The position numbers were made by a program, and so were the translations under genes. Below are positions 24,354-32,142 of a stretch of DNA of 64,000 nucleotides, piece after piece. Each line of letters opens with the position of its first letter. Within the stretch, counting starts at the first letter, position 1. Under the pieces are notes generated by a model that saw only the letters and a list, made by a program, of their open reading frames with translations, made no database searches and was not told the DNA's origin. Origin of the DNA: Alphaproteobacteria bacterium (lineage in GTDB: Bacteria; Pseudomonadota; Alphaproteobacteria; Rs-D84); contig SUUL01000004.1 of assembly GCA_015062545.1 (NCBI GenBank), forward strand, positions 1 to 64,000, in the 5' to 3' direction.

Positions 24354-24373
24354 CACAAGGCTTTGAATTTGTT

Positions 24374-24448
24374 GCGGGCATAGTACAAAGGCTAGTATGC
24401 AAGCCTTCCAAGCTTGAAATGCGGGTTCGATTCCCGCTGCCCGCACCA
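24374..24448 (+). tRNA. tRNA-Gly(TCC)
   Basis: Acceptor GCGGGCA/TGCCCGC, anticodon stem CAAGC/GCTTG with loop CTTCCAA (anticodon TCC, reading GGA/GGG), T arm GCGGG/CCCGC with loop TTCGATT, discriminator A and encoded CCA. It is co-transcribed with tRNA-Tyr 56 bases downstream. Confidence 0.95.
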
Positions 24449-24504
24449 CACTTCGCCCAGGCTTCGTGTGGCAAGCCACAAGAAAAGATGTGGCGAATAA
24501 GTTC

Positions 24505-24591
24505 GGGCGTGCGCCGGAGTTGGAGAGCCGGGGCAGACTGTAAATCTGTTGGCTTAAGCCTGAGCTGGTTCGAATCCAGCCACTCCCACCA
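24505..24591 (+). tRNA. tRNA-Tyr(GTA)
   Basis: A class II tRNA: anticodon stem GCAGA/TCTGT with loop CTGTAAA (anticodon GTA), a long variable arm (TGGCTTAAGCCTGA), T arm GCTGG/CCAGC with loop TTCGAAT, discriminator A and encoded CCA. In the acceptor I read GGGCGTG/CACTCCC, which has one C-T mismatch at the fourth pair, and C instead of T at position 8. Both are unusual but the rest of the fold is clear. Confidence 0.88.
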
Positions 24592-24598
24592 TTAAAAC

Positions 24599-24622
24599 GA
24601 CCCACCTTGTGTGGGTCTTTTT
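24599..24622 (+). terminator. Terminator of the tRNA-Gly/tRNA-Tyr transcript
   Basis: GACCCAC/GTGGGTC with a 5-nt loop and a T5 run. The following 24623-24734 stretch holds nothing I can identify. Confidence 0.85.
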
Positions 24623-24734
24623 AATGGTCTGGGCAGTCTGAGATGAGAACCAGCGGTTCGACAATGAGTAATTTTTGCAAACATAGTGCAGCTAAATTGT
24701 TAGGAATGTTTTGCGGCGCACGTTTTTTATAAAT

Positions 24735-24762
24735 TTGCATTTTATGATAAAAGGAGTATAAT
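24735..24762 (+). promoter_or_regulatory. Strong promoter of the 24769-24998 RNA
   Basis: TTGCAT (24735-24740), a 16-bp spacer and a perfect TATAAT (24757-24762) predict a start near 24769. Confidence 0.7.
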
Positions 24763-24768
24763 GCTCGT

Positions 24769-24998
24769 TGAATCTGAGAGATTGGATTCGGGGCTGTAGC
24801 AAGCCTTATCAGTTCGGTGCGAAAGCATCGTTAGTTTTGTTGATGTTTCGGTGCTTTTTGCACCGCAATAACCCTGACGCTCGTTTCTTGTGGTCGGGGA
24901 GTCGTGTGTTATACAACAGGGAATAACCTAAAGACCACGAAGTCATTTAACTGATATGATTGCTAACTCCCCGACCGCCAATTTCGGCGGTTTTCTTT
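24769..24998 (+). ncRNA. Structured RNA of unknown type, about 230 nt
   Basis: A strong promoter and a strong terminator frame a non-coding stretch rich in helices: GAATC/GATTC (24770-24789), CGGTGC-GAAA-GCATCG near 24815-24830, CGGTGC-TTTTT-GCACCG near 24849-24865, GTGGTC/GACCAC, and a perfect 11-bp long-range helix GGTCGGGGAGT (24892-24902) with ACTCCCCGACC (24966-24976). The terminator is ACCGCC/GGCGGT (24974-24991) with TTTTCTTTT. I could not match it to tmRNA, RNase P, SRP RNA, 6S or a known riboswitch from memory. It may be a free RNA or the leader of the gene at 25019. Confidence 0.5.
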
Positions 24999-24999
24999 T
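24974..24999 (+). terminator. Terminator of the unknown RNA, or attenuator of the gene at 25019
   Basis: A 6-bp G/C-rich stem with AATTTC loop and a T-rich tail, 20 bases before the next start codon. It shares three bases (ACC) with the long-range helix of the RNA, so the two pairings may compete slightly. Confidence 0.75.
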
Positions 25000-25018
25000 A
25001 GCAAAAAAGGGGGAAGAA

Positions 25019-26599
25019 ATGAATTTTTTTTCGCATAATAAGTTGGATTATGATGTTATCAAAAGATCAAAGTATTTTAATAAAAAGTGGTATTTAGAGA
25101 CGTATCCTGATGTTTTGAAATCTGGAATGAATCCGATAGATCATTATTTGAAGAAAGGCTGGAAAGAAAAACATAATCCATCAGAAAGTTTTGATGGAAA
25201 TGCGTATTTGAAAGAAAATATGGATGTAAAAAATGCGAAGATGAATCCGTTGTTGCACTATGAAAGATATGGTCGCTATGAAGGACGCAGAGGTGGTATA
25301 AAAATAAAACAAAAAGTGACTTATAATGTGAATGTAATAAAAAAAATTGCGCATTATTTTAATAAAAATTTTGCTAAGTTGCTTTATCGTAATGTTATTA
25401 AACAGAACAAAAATAAACGTGTTTTAGTGGTTTTGCATTTGTTTTATATGGAATCTTGGAACGCAATAAAATTGTATTTGGATAATCTAAAAGCTTATGA
25501 TTATGATTTGGTTGTGACCTATGTTAGGGGATGTTATGATAAGAGGGTTTTGTCAAAAATAAAAGAATTTAATAAAAATGTGAAGATGTATATGTATCCG
25601 AACAGAGGGTTCGATATAGGGCCTTTTTTAGATGTGTTACAGAAAATCAATCTTGCTGATTATGATATAGTCTTTAAACTGCATAGTAAGGGGATTTATA
25701 GAAAACAAATATATATTTATAACCAAATTTTTAAAAATAAAGATTGGTTCTATAACTTATACAATGGTATTTTGGGTGAATTTTCTGTCCATAAAGTGAT
25801 GAAAGCTTTTTCAAACAATAAAAATATTGGCGTGGTGGCAAGTAAAAATTTAATTGTTTGTGATCCAAAGCATAAACAGAATCTGACACAAGAAATTGCA
25901 GAGAAATATAAAATCAAGCTACATAAGAATTATAGATATGTCGCAGGTAGTTGTTTTGCGATAAGGGCAGAGGGGTTGGAAAAAATAAAAAAACAAAATT
26001 TAACAATAAAGAATTTTTCATGTACGAAGCGTGGTATTTTTTCATTGGCGCATGCTATGGAAAGAATAATTTGTGCTATGATAGAAAAACAAGGAAATAT
26101 AATTTACGGCCTTAAAGTACCTCATCCAATATATAAAAGCGAGCTTGAAATAGCACAAAAAACATCATCGTTGCGATTGTTGGATGATAGAAGATTTGTA
26201 TTGGATGATGAATTTTTTTATCGAGGTTTGGAGGGGAAAAAAATTCGAAATTATTATGTGAAGAGAATAGCGCTTGGGGATATAAATCGTAGCTGGAAAG
26301 GAAAGATATTTAAATTGCATGAATGTGCACCATATATTTATTTGAAGGGTAATTCGCAGGCTTACAATAGATATTGTAAAGAAAATAAAAGAATGTTTAA
26401 TATTGAAATGTCACAGCATCGTTTTGATTGTTTGGTGTCTTGTATAGAATCCAAAGGATTTAATGCCAAAAGCATGCCGGTTATCAACGCAGCAGATAAT
26501 GTTATTATGGATGGACAACACCGAAGCTGTTATTTGTTAAGTAAGTTTGGCACAGAGCATAAAGTACGGGCTTTGTTTATTGAGTTTGTAAAAGGTTAA
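25019..26599 (+). CDS. RgpF-like surface-glycan protein with a ParB-like tail
   Basis: 526 aa. Residues about 16-90 hold two copies of the Y-x-N-P-D-V/N-P-L-x-H-Y-x-x-x-G-x-x-E-x-R motif often found next to glycosyltransferases. Residues about 125-350 match the rhamnan-synthesis RgpF domain: VLVVLHLFYMESWNAIKLYL, VRGCYDKRVL, YPNRGFDIGPFL, DYDIVFKLHSKG. Residues about 410-520 form a different domain ending in INAADNVIMDGQHRSCYLL, where DGQHR resembles the catalytic D-G-x-H-R of ParB/sulfiredoxin-type domains. GGGGGAAG precedes the chosen start; an in-frame ATG at 24956 lies in the upstream RNA. Codon use is richer in AAA, ATA and AGA than in its neighbours, which suggests transfer. It has its own terminator at 26600. 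Confidence 0.75.
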   Translation: MNFFSHNKLDYDVIKRSKYFNKKWYLETYPDVLKSGMNPIDHYLKKGWKEKHNPSESFDGNAYLKENMDVKNAKMNPLLHYERYGRYEGRRGGIKIKQKVTYNVNVIKKIAHYFNKNFAKLLYRNVIKQNKNKRVLVVLHLFYMESWNAIKLYLDNLKAYDYDLVVTYVRGCYDKRVLSKIKEFNKNVKMYMYPNRGFDIGPFLDVLQKINLADYDIVFKLHSKGIYRKQIYIYNQIFKNKDWFYNLYNGILGEFSVHKVMKAFSNNKNIGVVASKNLIVCDPKHKQNLTQEIAEKYKIKLHKNYRYVAGSCFAIRAEGLEKIKKQNLTIKNFSCTKRGIFSLAHAMERIICAMIEKQGNIIYGLKVPHPIYKSELEIAQKTSSLRLLDDRRFVLDDEFFYRGLEGKKIRNYYVKRIALGDINRSWKGKIFKLHECAPYIYLKGNSQAYNRYCKENKRMFNIEMSQHRFDCLVSCIESKGFNAKSMPVINAADNVIMDGQHRSCYLLSKFGTEHKVRALFIEFVKG

Positions 26600-26624
26600 A
26601 ACACCCCGCAAGGGGTGTTTTTTT
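26600..26624 (+). terminator. Terminator of the RgpF-like gene
   Basis: ACACCCC/GGGGTGT with a GCAA-type loop and a T7 run, directly after the stop codon. It may also serve the convergent lpoA-like gene. Confidence 0.85.
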
Positions 26625-26628
26625 ATGA

Positions 26629-28245
26629 TTACTCTTCAACTTCGTATTCTTCAATTAAAGAACGTTTGACTGTTTCCAGTTTTGTTGGTTGATATTCTGT
26701 ACTGGTTATCGTGGTGGTGTCGTCTGTTGATATAATCGCAACAACTTGGGATGGGGTGGCATTAGATTTCTTGGTTATGTGTGCCCCAATGGTTTTACTG
26801 CGATATTTATCAGATAAATGTTCCGGAATACGTATGTAATCATCTGGGTCTATGCCGGGTGTTTCCAGACCAAACGCATCCGCGCTTTCAATATTGTCTG
26901 GGGTCAGGCCGTATATTGGTTTGATAAAGTTTGTTTGGGCAGATTTTATTTCGCGCGGTGTGCCAGACCCGTCCAGTTGTACAATGCGTAATGAACGTTC
27001 GGATGTGCCGTTGGGCTTTAATCTGAACAGACCGTCTGTGCCCATATAACCACTGGGGTCCAGTAAATAAGCAGCGTTAGACTTGTTGGAATATATCATC
27101 CCAATCGCCATGTTTGCCGCATCGTATCCAAATGTGGCCAGCCTGTTTGGTTGGGTGCCAGATACTTGTTCGTACAGTGATGCAAAATTTTGATTTATAT
27201 TTGGCAGGGTTGCAAATTTTGCACCAGACATTGTAAAGTCACCAGTAATATCAGAACCATCCCACATTGTTGTACCATAAAAACGTGCATCGCGTGCGCT
27301 GACATCATAATAACGCAAAAATGATGCCAACGATTTTGTGTCATCGCCATTACCCAAGAATAATACTGCGTCGTACGGTACGTGACCCAATGTTTCGGTT
27401 TTTTCCAGTTTTTCCAGTTGCAGATTCAGACTGGTTTCTTCGGCAGGGGTTAATGTTTCGTTCGTTAATATATCGGACAGTACTTGGCGTGCGCGCGTGT
27501 GTGCCGCCGTGCGCGCAGTATTCATGGCCGCCGTGCGTGCAGCGTCCTTGATAGATTCAGAATCATGTTCTGTATAATAGAATATACCAACCAATGGTAA
27601 TTCATAATTTTCGGCAACTTGTTTGGCGGCACCGCTCATCATACGGCCAGAAGGTGTGTTTGGAGCCAATATAATAAATTGTTTTACTTCATCAGATGTC
27701 ATTTCACGAATAATTGCTTCGATACTGTTTGTGGGCATCAGGGCCATTGTCATTATGCCGTTACCAACAGCAGATGCATCAGATGTAAATGATATAACAG
27801 GTAATTCTGTTGGCTTGGATTCGCGAAGGGTGCGAACGTTGTCCGAAAATACAGGGCCAATAATAATGTCGCTGTCTGTGGCTAGAATTGATTTTATTGT
27901 GTCAGGTAAATTCACACTGGAATCATAAAAAGATACGGATAGATTTTGTGGTGCGCTTTGTAAGACCGCTGTCTCAATAGATGTGCGGATTGTTTGCCCA
28001 ATCGTGGCATTGTCGCCAGACAGGGGTAACAGTACCGCCATATTATGCGCGTCACCAGATGCATCAGACGTGCCATATCCATCAGATGGGCGGCCGTATT
28101 GCATGTGGCGTGGGGTTCCTGTAATCATTGTGTCGTAATCTGCAAACCAATCGGTGCCTGTGTCTGTAATGCCAGAACATCCCGCCAAGGTAAGTATTGC
28201 TGTGATATATCCAAAAATTCTGTTTATATACATTGAAAAATCCAT
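26629..28245 (-). CDS. Penicillin-binding protein activator, LpoA-like lipoprotein
   Basis: 538 aa from the ATG at 28243-28245. The N-terminus carries a lipoprotein signal with lipobox TLAGC (Cys about residue 23); a start at 28233 would give the same lipobox at Cys 19. The mature protein is a periplasmic-binding-protein-type fold: MAVLLPLSGDNATIGQTIRT (about 70-89) opens the first lobe, IIIGPVFSDNVRTL and LATFGYDAANMAIGMIY belong to the LpoA/YraM family. LpoA activates PBP1a from the outer membrane in gammaproteobacteria; alphaproteobacterial relatives are annotated as PBP activators by similarity. The divergent arrangement with rsmI mirrors E. coli yraM-yraL. A longer frame to 28419 would overlap rsmI and is unlikely. 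Confidence 0.8.
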   Translation of the reverse strand: MDFSMYINRIFGYITAILTLAGCSGITDTGTDWFADYDTMITGTPRHMQYGRPSDGYGTSDASGDAHNMAVLLPLSGDNATIGQTIRTSIETAVLQSAPQNLSVSFYDSSVNLPDTIKSILATDSDIIIGPVFSDNVRTLRESKPTELPVISFTSDASAVGNGIMTMALMPTNSIEAIIREMTSDEVKQFIILAPNTPSGRMMSGAAKQVAENYELPLVGIFYYTEHDSESIKDAARTAAMNTARTAAHTRARQVLSDILTNETLTPAEETSLNLQLEKLEKTETLGHVPYDAVLFLGNGDDTKSLASFLRYYDVSARDARFYGTTMWDGSDITGDFTMSGAKFATLPNINQNFASLYEQVSGTQPNRLATFGYDAANMAIGMIYSNKSNAAYLLDPSGYMGTDGLFRLKPNGTSERSLRIVQLDGSGTPREIKSAQTNFIKPIYGLTPDNIESADAFGLETPGIDPDDYIRIPEHLSDKYRSKTIGAHITKKSNATPSQVVAIISTDDTTTITSTEYQPTKLETVKRSLIEEYEVEE

Positions 28246-28281
28246 TTTATTTTGTATCATTTTACTATAAAAGGATTCTAA

Positions 28282-29082
28282 ATGCAAACAGGCTTGTATA
28301 TTGTTGGAACACCAATCGGAAATTTGGCTGATATGTCGCCACGCGCGATAGAGGTTTTGCAAAATGTTGACTTGATTGCGGCGGAAGATACGCGTGTGTT
28401 TGGCAAGTTGGCATCGCATTTTAATATTAAAACAAAGCGTATTTCATGTCATGAGCATAATGAACGTGAGGTTGTCCCAAGTATAATTGAAAAAATTCAA
28501 TCCGGTATGGCGATTGCGTGTGTCAGTGATGCAGGTATGCCGGGGGTGTCTGACCCGGGGTTTCGTTTGGTACGCGCTGCGCGCAGTGCAGGGGTGCCGG
28601 TATTTGTTGTGCCAGGGCCAGTGGCGGCAATAAGTGCGCTGGTGTTATCTGGCTTTCCAACAGACAGGTTTACATTCTGTGGGTTCTTTGATGAAAAGAA
28701 ATTGCGTGATGACAATAAAATTCCACATACGATTATTTATTATGAAAGTCCAAATCGTATTATGGCGACAGTCGCAGCAATGGCGCGTGTCATGCCAGAA
28801 AGAAAAATTGCCATTGTGCGTGAAATTACAAAAATTCATGAAGAAGCAATTATTGGTTATCCTGCAGAATTATTATCTATGACACCACCACGTGGGGAAA
28901 TCGTTATTGTCGTTGCACCACGACCAGAGATAAAAATGTCCGATGCAGAAATTAGTTCTATTGTAAATGAAATTGCGGCAACTTCGATGAAGGGGGCTGC
29001 GGCAGAATTGGCGGCACGCAGTGGTATTTCCAAGAAAGAAGCATATAAACGCTTGTTGGAACAAGGGGGCGGAAATGATTAA
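28282..29082 (+). CDS. rsmI: 16S rRNA (cytidine-1402-2'-O)-methyltransferase
   Basis: 266 aa, slightly short of the usual 280. RsmI uses S-adenosylmethionine to methylate the ribose of C1402 in the decoding centre of 16S rRNA. The tetrapyrrole-methylase-type fold is clear: LYIVGTPIGNLADMSPRAIE (5-24), IAAEDTRVFGKL (about 31-42), SDAGMPGVSDPGFRLVRAA (about 82-100), VPGPVAAISALVLSGFP (about 111-127), FCGFF (about 132-136) and IIYYESPNRI (about 151-160). ATAAAAGGATT precedes the start. engB begins inside its last codons (ATGATTAA overlap), so the two are translationally coupled. Confidence 0.95.
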   Translation: MQTGLYIVGTPIGNLADMSPRAIEVLQNVDLIAAEDTRVFGKLASHFNIKTKRISCHEHNEREVVPSIIEKIQSGMAIACVSDAGMPGVSDPGFRLVRAARSAGVPVFVVPGPVAAISALVLSGFPTDRFTFCGFFDEKKLRDDNKIPHTIIYYESPNRIMATVAAMARVMPERKIAIVREITKIHEEAIIGYPAELLSMTPPRGEIVIVVAPRPEIKMSDAEISSIVNEIAATSMKGAAAELAARSGISKKEAYKRLLEQGGGND

Positions 29083-29629
29083 ATTTGTGGGCAGTTTTGA
29101 GACGGTAAAATCTTTGCCAAATTCTCATTTCGCAGAGTATGCCTTTATTGGGCGCAGTAATGTAGGAAAATCATCGTTGATAAATGCGATTGTCGGGCAA
29201 CCGATTGCGCGTACTTCTAATACTCCAGGACGTACGCAAAGTCTGAATCTGTTTAATTTAGATGACAGGGTGATGATTGTTGATTTGCCAGGTTATGGTT
29301 ATGCAAAAGTTTCCAAGGTGGATGCAATGCGGTGGCTGAAACGATTAGAGGAATACTTGTTGTCGAGGCAGCAATTAAAAAGGTTATTTATTTTGATTGA
29401 TTCGCGCATAGGTGCCAAGGATGCGGACTTGGATTTGATGGATTTTTGCGATGCAAATGCAATCCCTTATCAGATTGTTTATACCAAAAAAGATAAAAAA
29501 GTGCGCGAAGCAAAACAGTTGGAAATACTGCATACAGACCATGGCGCAATGGTGCCAGAAATACTGCAGACATCCGCAGAAAAGAAAACTGGATTGGAAT
29601 CAATAAGGACAACCCTTGGTATCAAATAA
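29075..29629 (+). CDS. engB: Ribosome biogenesis GTPase EngB/YsxC
   Basis: 184 aa. The protein is an essential GTPase for 50S ribosome assembly in many bacteria. G1 GRSNVGKSS (about 25-33), G2 region TSNTPGRTQ (about 49-57), G3 DLPGYGYAK (about 69-77), G4 TKKD (about 137-140) and the SAEK G5 (about 168-171) are visible. The start at 29075 overlaps the rsmI stop; a longer in-frame reading to 29021 would run into rsmI coding sequence. The TTG start of addB lies inside its last 14 bases. The operon order rsmI-engB-addB is unusual, as engB is often alone. Confidence 0.95.
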   Translation: MIKFVGSFETVKSLPNSHFAEYAFIGRSNVGKSSLINAIVGQPIARTSNTPGRTQSLNLFNLDDRVMIVDLPGYGYAKVSKVDAMRWLKRLEEYLLSRQQLKRLFILIDSRIGAKDADLDLMDFCDANAIPYQIVYTKKDKKVREAKQLEILHTDHGAMVPEILQTSAEKKTGLESIRTTLGIK

Positions 29630-32111
29630 AAATATTTTTTGTGCAACAAATCCTGCCAAGATGGGAGAGGCTTTGTGGCAATTATTGTCAAAAAGCGGTG
29701 TTGACTTGCGCGATATGTTGATTTTCTTGCCCAGCAGACGTGCCGTCAGAACAGTTGAAAAAATGATTGCAGACAAGTCTGGTGGTGTGGTGATTTTGCC
29801 AACATTGGTTGCATTGGGCGAAGGGGTAGAAGATATAGAAGAAATTGCAGATGAGCCGGATATAATTTCCAATGTAGAACGTGTGGTTGTCTTGGCCAAG
29901 TTGTTGGCAGCAGACAGTAGTATTGGGAATTTAACAACCGCATTGTCTGTGGCGCATGATTTAGTGCGTATGCAGGACTATTTGGAAAACGAAGGAATAG
30001 ATGCGGCGGATATAGATTGGGAATCTGTTGTTGATGAAAAATATGCCGCGCATTTTCAATCCAAGGCAAAAATATTAAATATATTGTCTTCTTTTATGCC
30101 GATGTATGCAAATGGGCGCATTACACAGACTGCGGCACGCAATCGCGATATTCGTGCGTGGATTAATAAATTACATGAATATAAATTAGTTGTGGTTTGT
30201 GGTTCAACAGCCAGTGTGCCTGCAACATCAGATTTAATGGTGGCGGTGGCGGGTATTGCGCATGGACGAATAATATTGTCTGGTAAAATTGCAGGACGGC
30301 AAGATGATTTTGGATTAAATACAAATCCGTATAATGCGGAATATAAATTCTTGGGACGTTTGAATTTGTCCGCGGACGATGTGCAACAAATTGATGTTGG
30401 TGGGTCGGTAATTGATTTTATGAATGTTGCGTTTGGAAATGGTATAACACCAGATGATTTTGATAATGATTTATCAAATTGCCATTTAGTTGTTGCACCA
30501 AATGAAGCGGTCGAGGCGGCTGCGGTTGCAGAAATTGCAGCGCAATCGGTTGCACAAAATAAGTCAGTATTGGTAATAACACCAGATGCGGCGGGTAACC
30601 AACGTATTGCATCTGCGTTTGCGGCGCGTGGATTGATGGCGGACTTTTCGGGCGGAATGTCTGGCGGTATGACAAGTGCAGGGCGCGCAATATTGAATTT
30701 ATTTGATGCGTGGATAGAAAAGGGGGCAGGAGAATTTGATAAATTATATACAGAATCTGAATTTGATTTGTTTGATACTGTGGCACAAATGGTTGAAAAA
30801 TATTTGCCACAATTTACACCACAATTTATACCTGACGAATATACACAAATTTGGATAGCAATAAAGGAAATGTCTGATGCGTGTCGTGTGGCAGATGTCA
30901 GATTAAATTTGGCAGATGCGCGCGCATTTATTGCAGATGCTTTTGCCGGTGTCAGTGTGCGTGGTGTAATGCCAGAAGGGGCAAAGATAGTTGTGCTGGG
31001 AACAATAGAATCACGTATGCAGACTGCAGATGTTGTAATATTGACCGGTTTGAACGAAGGGATGTTTCCGGCGCGTGGGTATGAAAACGCATGGTTGCCA
31101 AGAAAAGTTGCAGAAAAAATCGGTTTGCCGTCAGGGGATAGGAAGGTGTCTTTGCAGGCATTGGACTTTATGAATTTGTCGTGTGGCACAGATGTTTATT
31201 GGGTACGGTCCGCTGTGTCCGGTGGGGTGCAGACAACTGAATCCAGATTCTTGTCGCGTGTGATTGTGCGTGGTGCAAGGTTTGATGAAAATACAGATGT
31301 GGTAAAGTTGGTTGCACAGCAAGATGATGTGCCTTTTGCACCACTTGATTATTCCGCGCCAATGCCGCCCGCAGATTGGAGTGATGTGTATGTTACAGAA
31401 TTGGAACATTTGATTCATAATCCGTATTCTTTTTATGTAAAACATATTTTGCGATTGAAGGTTTTGGATGATTATTGGGCGATGCCAGATGCGCGTACGT
31501 TTGGAAATTTGGTACATGATGTAATTGAACATGCAACAGACTTGCGCGAAGATGTGCTGGTGGCGCAGATGGATGCCAAGGCGTTAGAGGTTTTAGGACG
31601 TGGTAATATCATATTCCATTTTTGGCATAAAAGATTTTGTGAAATCGCACCTGTAATTGTGAAAGAGTTATCAGGGGCAGGGCAGGCATATTTAGAAATT
31701 GCAGGCAAGGTAAAAATCGCAGGGCGTAATGTGCGTGCGCGCGCAGACAGAATTTGGGACGGGGGGGTGATGGATTTTAAGACAGGGGCTGCGCCGACCA
31801 GGTCACAGTTGGAACAGGGAAATATGCCACAATTACCGTTAGAGGCGTTCATTTTGCAACAGGGTGGTTTCCCAATTCGTATCAGTTCATTATCAAAAAC
31901 ACCGATTATGAAGTTTTTGCAACTGAAGAATAATGATGTTCGTGTGATTGAATATGATGCAAATACGACCCAAGATTTAATACGTGTTGCCGTGGACAAA
32001 GTGACAGAGTTATTTAATATTTATTCCGCGGGTGGGGCGGCATACGAATATCATGAAACAGGTGATCAGAAATATAAGCAGTATGATGATTTAGCCAGAA
32101 TTAAAGATTGA
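29616..32111 (+). CDS. addB: Double-strand break repair protein AddB
   Basis: 831 aa, shorter than typical alphaproteobacterial AddB (about 1,000). AddB pairs with AddA as a helicase-nuclease that resects double-strand breaks and loads RecA. The N-terminal half resembles the inactive UvrD-like helicase domain of the family (LIFLPSRRAVRTVEKMI near 28-44, ILTGLNEGMFPAR near 478-490 is the diagnostic motif). The C-terminus is the PD-(D/E)XK nuclease: HDVIEHA near 635, ADRIWDGGVMDFKTGA (about 710-725, with the D-x-K triad) and PQLPLEAFIL. The start is TTG, preceded by AAGGAC at right distance and overlapping engB by 14 bases. addA is not in the window. Confidence 0.88.
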   Translation: MVSNKNIFCATNPAKMGEALWQLLSKSGVDLRDMLIFLPSRRAVRTVEKMIADKSGGVVILPTLVALGEGVEDIEEIADEPDIISNVERVVVLAKLLAADSSIGNLTTALSVAHDLVRMQDYLENEGIDAADIDWESVVDEKYAAHFQSKAKILNILSSFMPMYANGRITQTAARNRDIRAWINKLHEYKLVVVCGSTASVPATSDLMVAVAGIAHGRIILSGKIAGRQDDFGLNTNPYNAEYKFLGRLNLSADDVQQIDVGGSVIDFMNVAFGNGITPDDFDNDLSNCHLVVAPNEAVEAAAVAEIAAQSVAQNKSVLVITPDAAGNQRIASAFAARGLMADFSGGMSGGMTSAGRAILNLFDAWIEKGAGEFDKLYTESEFDLFDTVAQMVEKYLPQFTPQFIPDEYTQIWIAIKEMSDACRVADVRLNLADARAFIADAFAGVSVRGVMPEGAKIVVLGTIESRMQTADVVILTGLNEGMFPARGYENAWLPRKVAEKIGLPSGDRKVSLQALDFMNLSCGTDVYWVRSAVSGGVQTTESRFLSRVIVRGARFDENTDVVKLVAQQDDVPFAPLDYSAPMPPADWSDVYVTELEHLIHNPYSFYVKHILRLKVLDDYWAMPDARTFGNLVHDVIEHATDLREDVLVAQMDAKALEVLGRGNIIFHFWHKRFCEIAPVIVKELSGAGQAYLEIAGKVKIAGRNVRARADRIWDGGVMDFKTGAAPTRSQLEQGNMPQLPLEAFILQQGGFPIRISSLSKTPIMKFLQLKNNDVRVIEYDANTTQDLIRVAVDKVTELFNIYSAGGAAYEYHETGDQKYKQYDDLARIKD

Positions 32112-32115
32112 TAAA

Positions 32116-32142
32116 AATCCCACCGTTTGGTGGGATTTTTTT
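32116..32142. terminator. Bidirectional terminator between addB and the acyl-CoA ligase gene
   Basis: ATCCCACC/GGTGGGAT with a GTTT loop, T-run on the right and A-run on the left, between two convergent genes. Confidence 0.85.

Noticed and set aside
24640-24700. GGTTCGACA and GCAAAC, reminiscent of tmRNA
   Set aside because: The spacing between the two marks is far too short, no tag reading frame ending in Ala-Ala is present, and no acceptor half with T arm and CCA is near.
24769-24998. SRP RNA, RNase P RNA, 6S RNA or TPP riboswitch
   Set aside because: The conserved core motifs of SRP RNA, RNase P RNA and TPP riboswitches are missing, and the isolated CTGAGA is not enough. The pairing pattern did not give a clear 6S bubble.
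28246-28419. Extended N-terminus of the LpoA-like gene
   Set aside because: It would overlap the start of rsmI and its promoter region and would bury the lipoprotein signal in the middle of the protein.
30056-31189. A 377-codon open frame on the minus strand
   Set aside because: Antisense to addB, with no ribosome site or family; a shadow.
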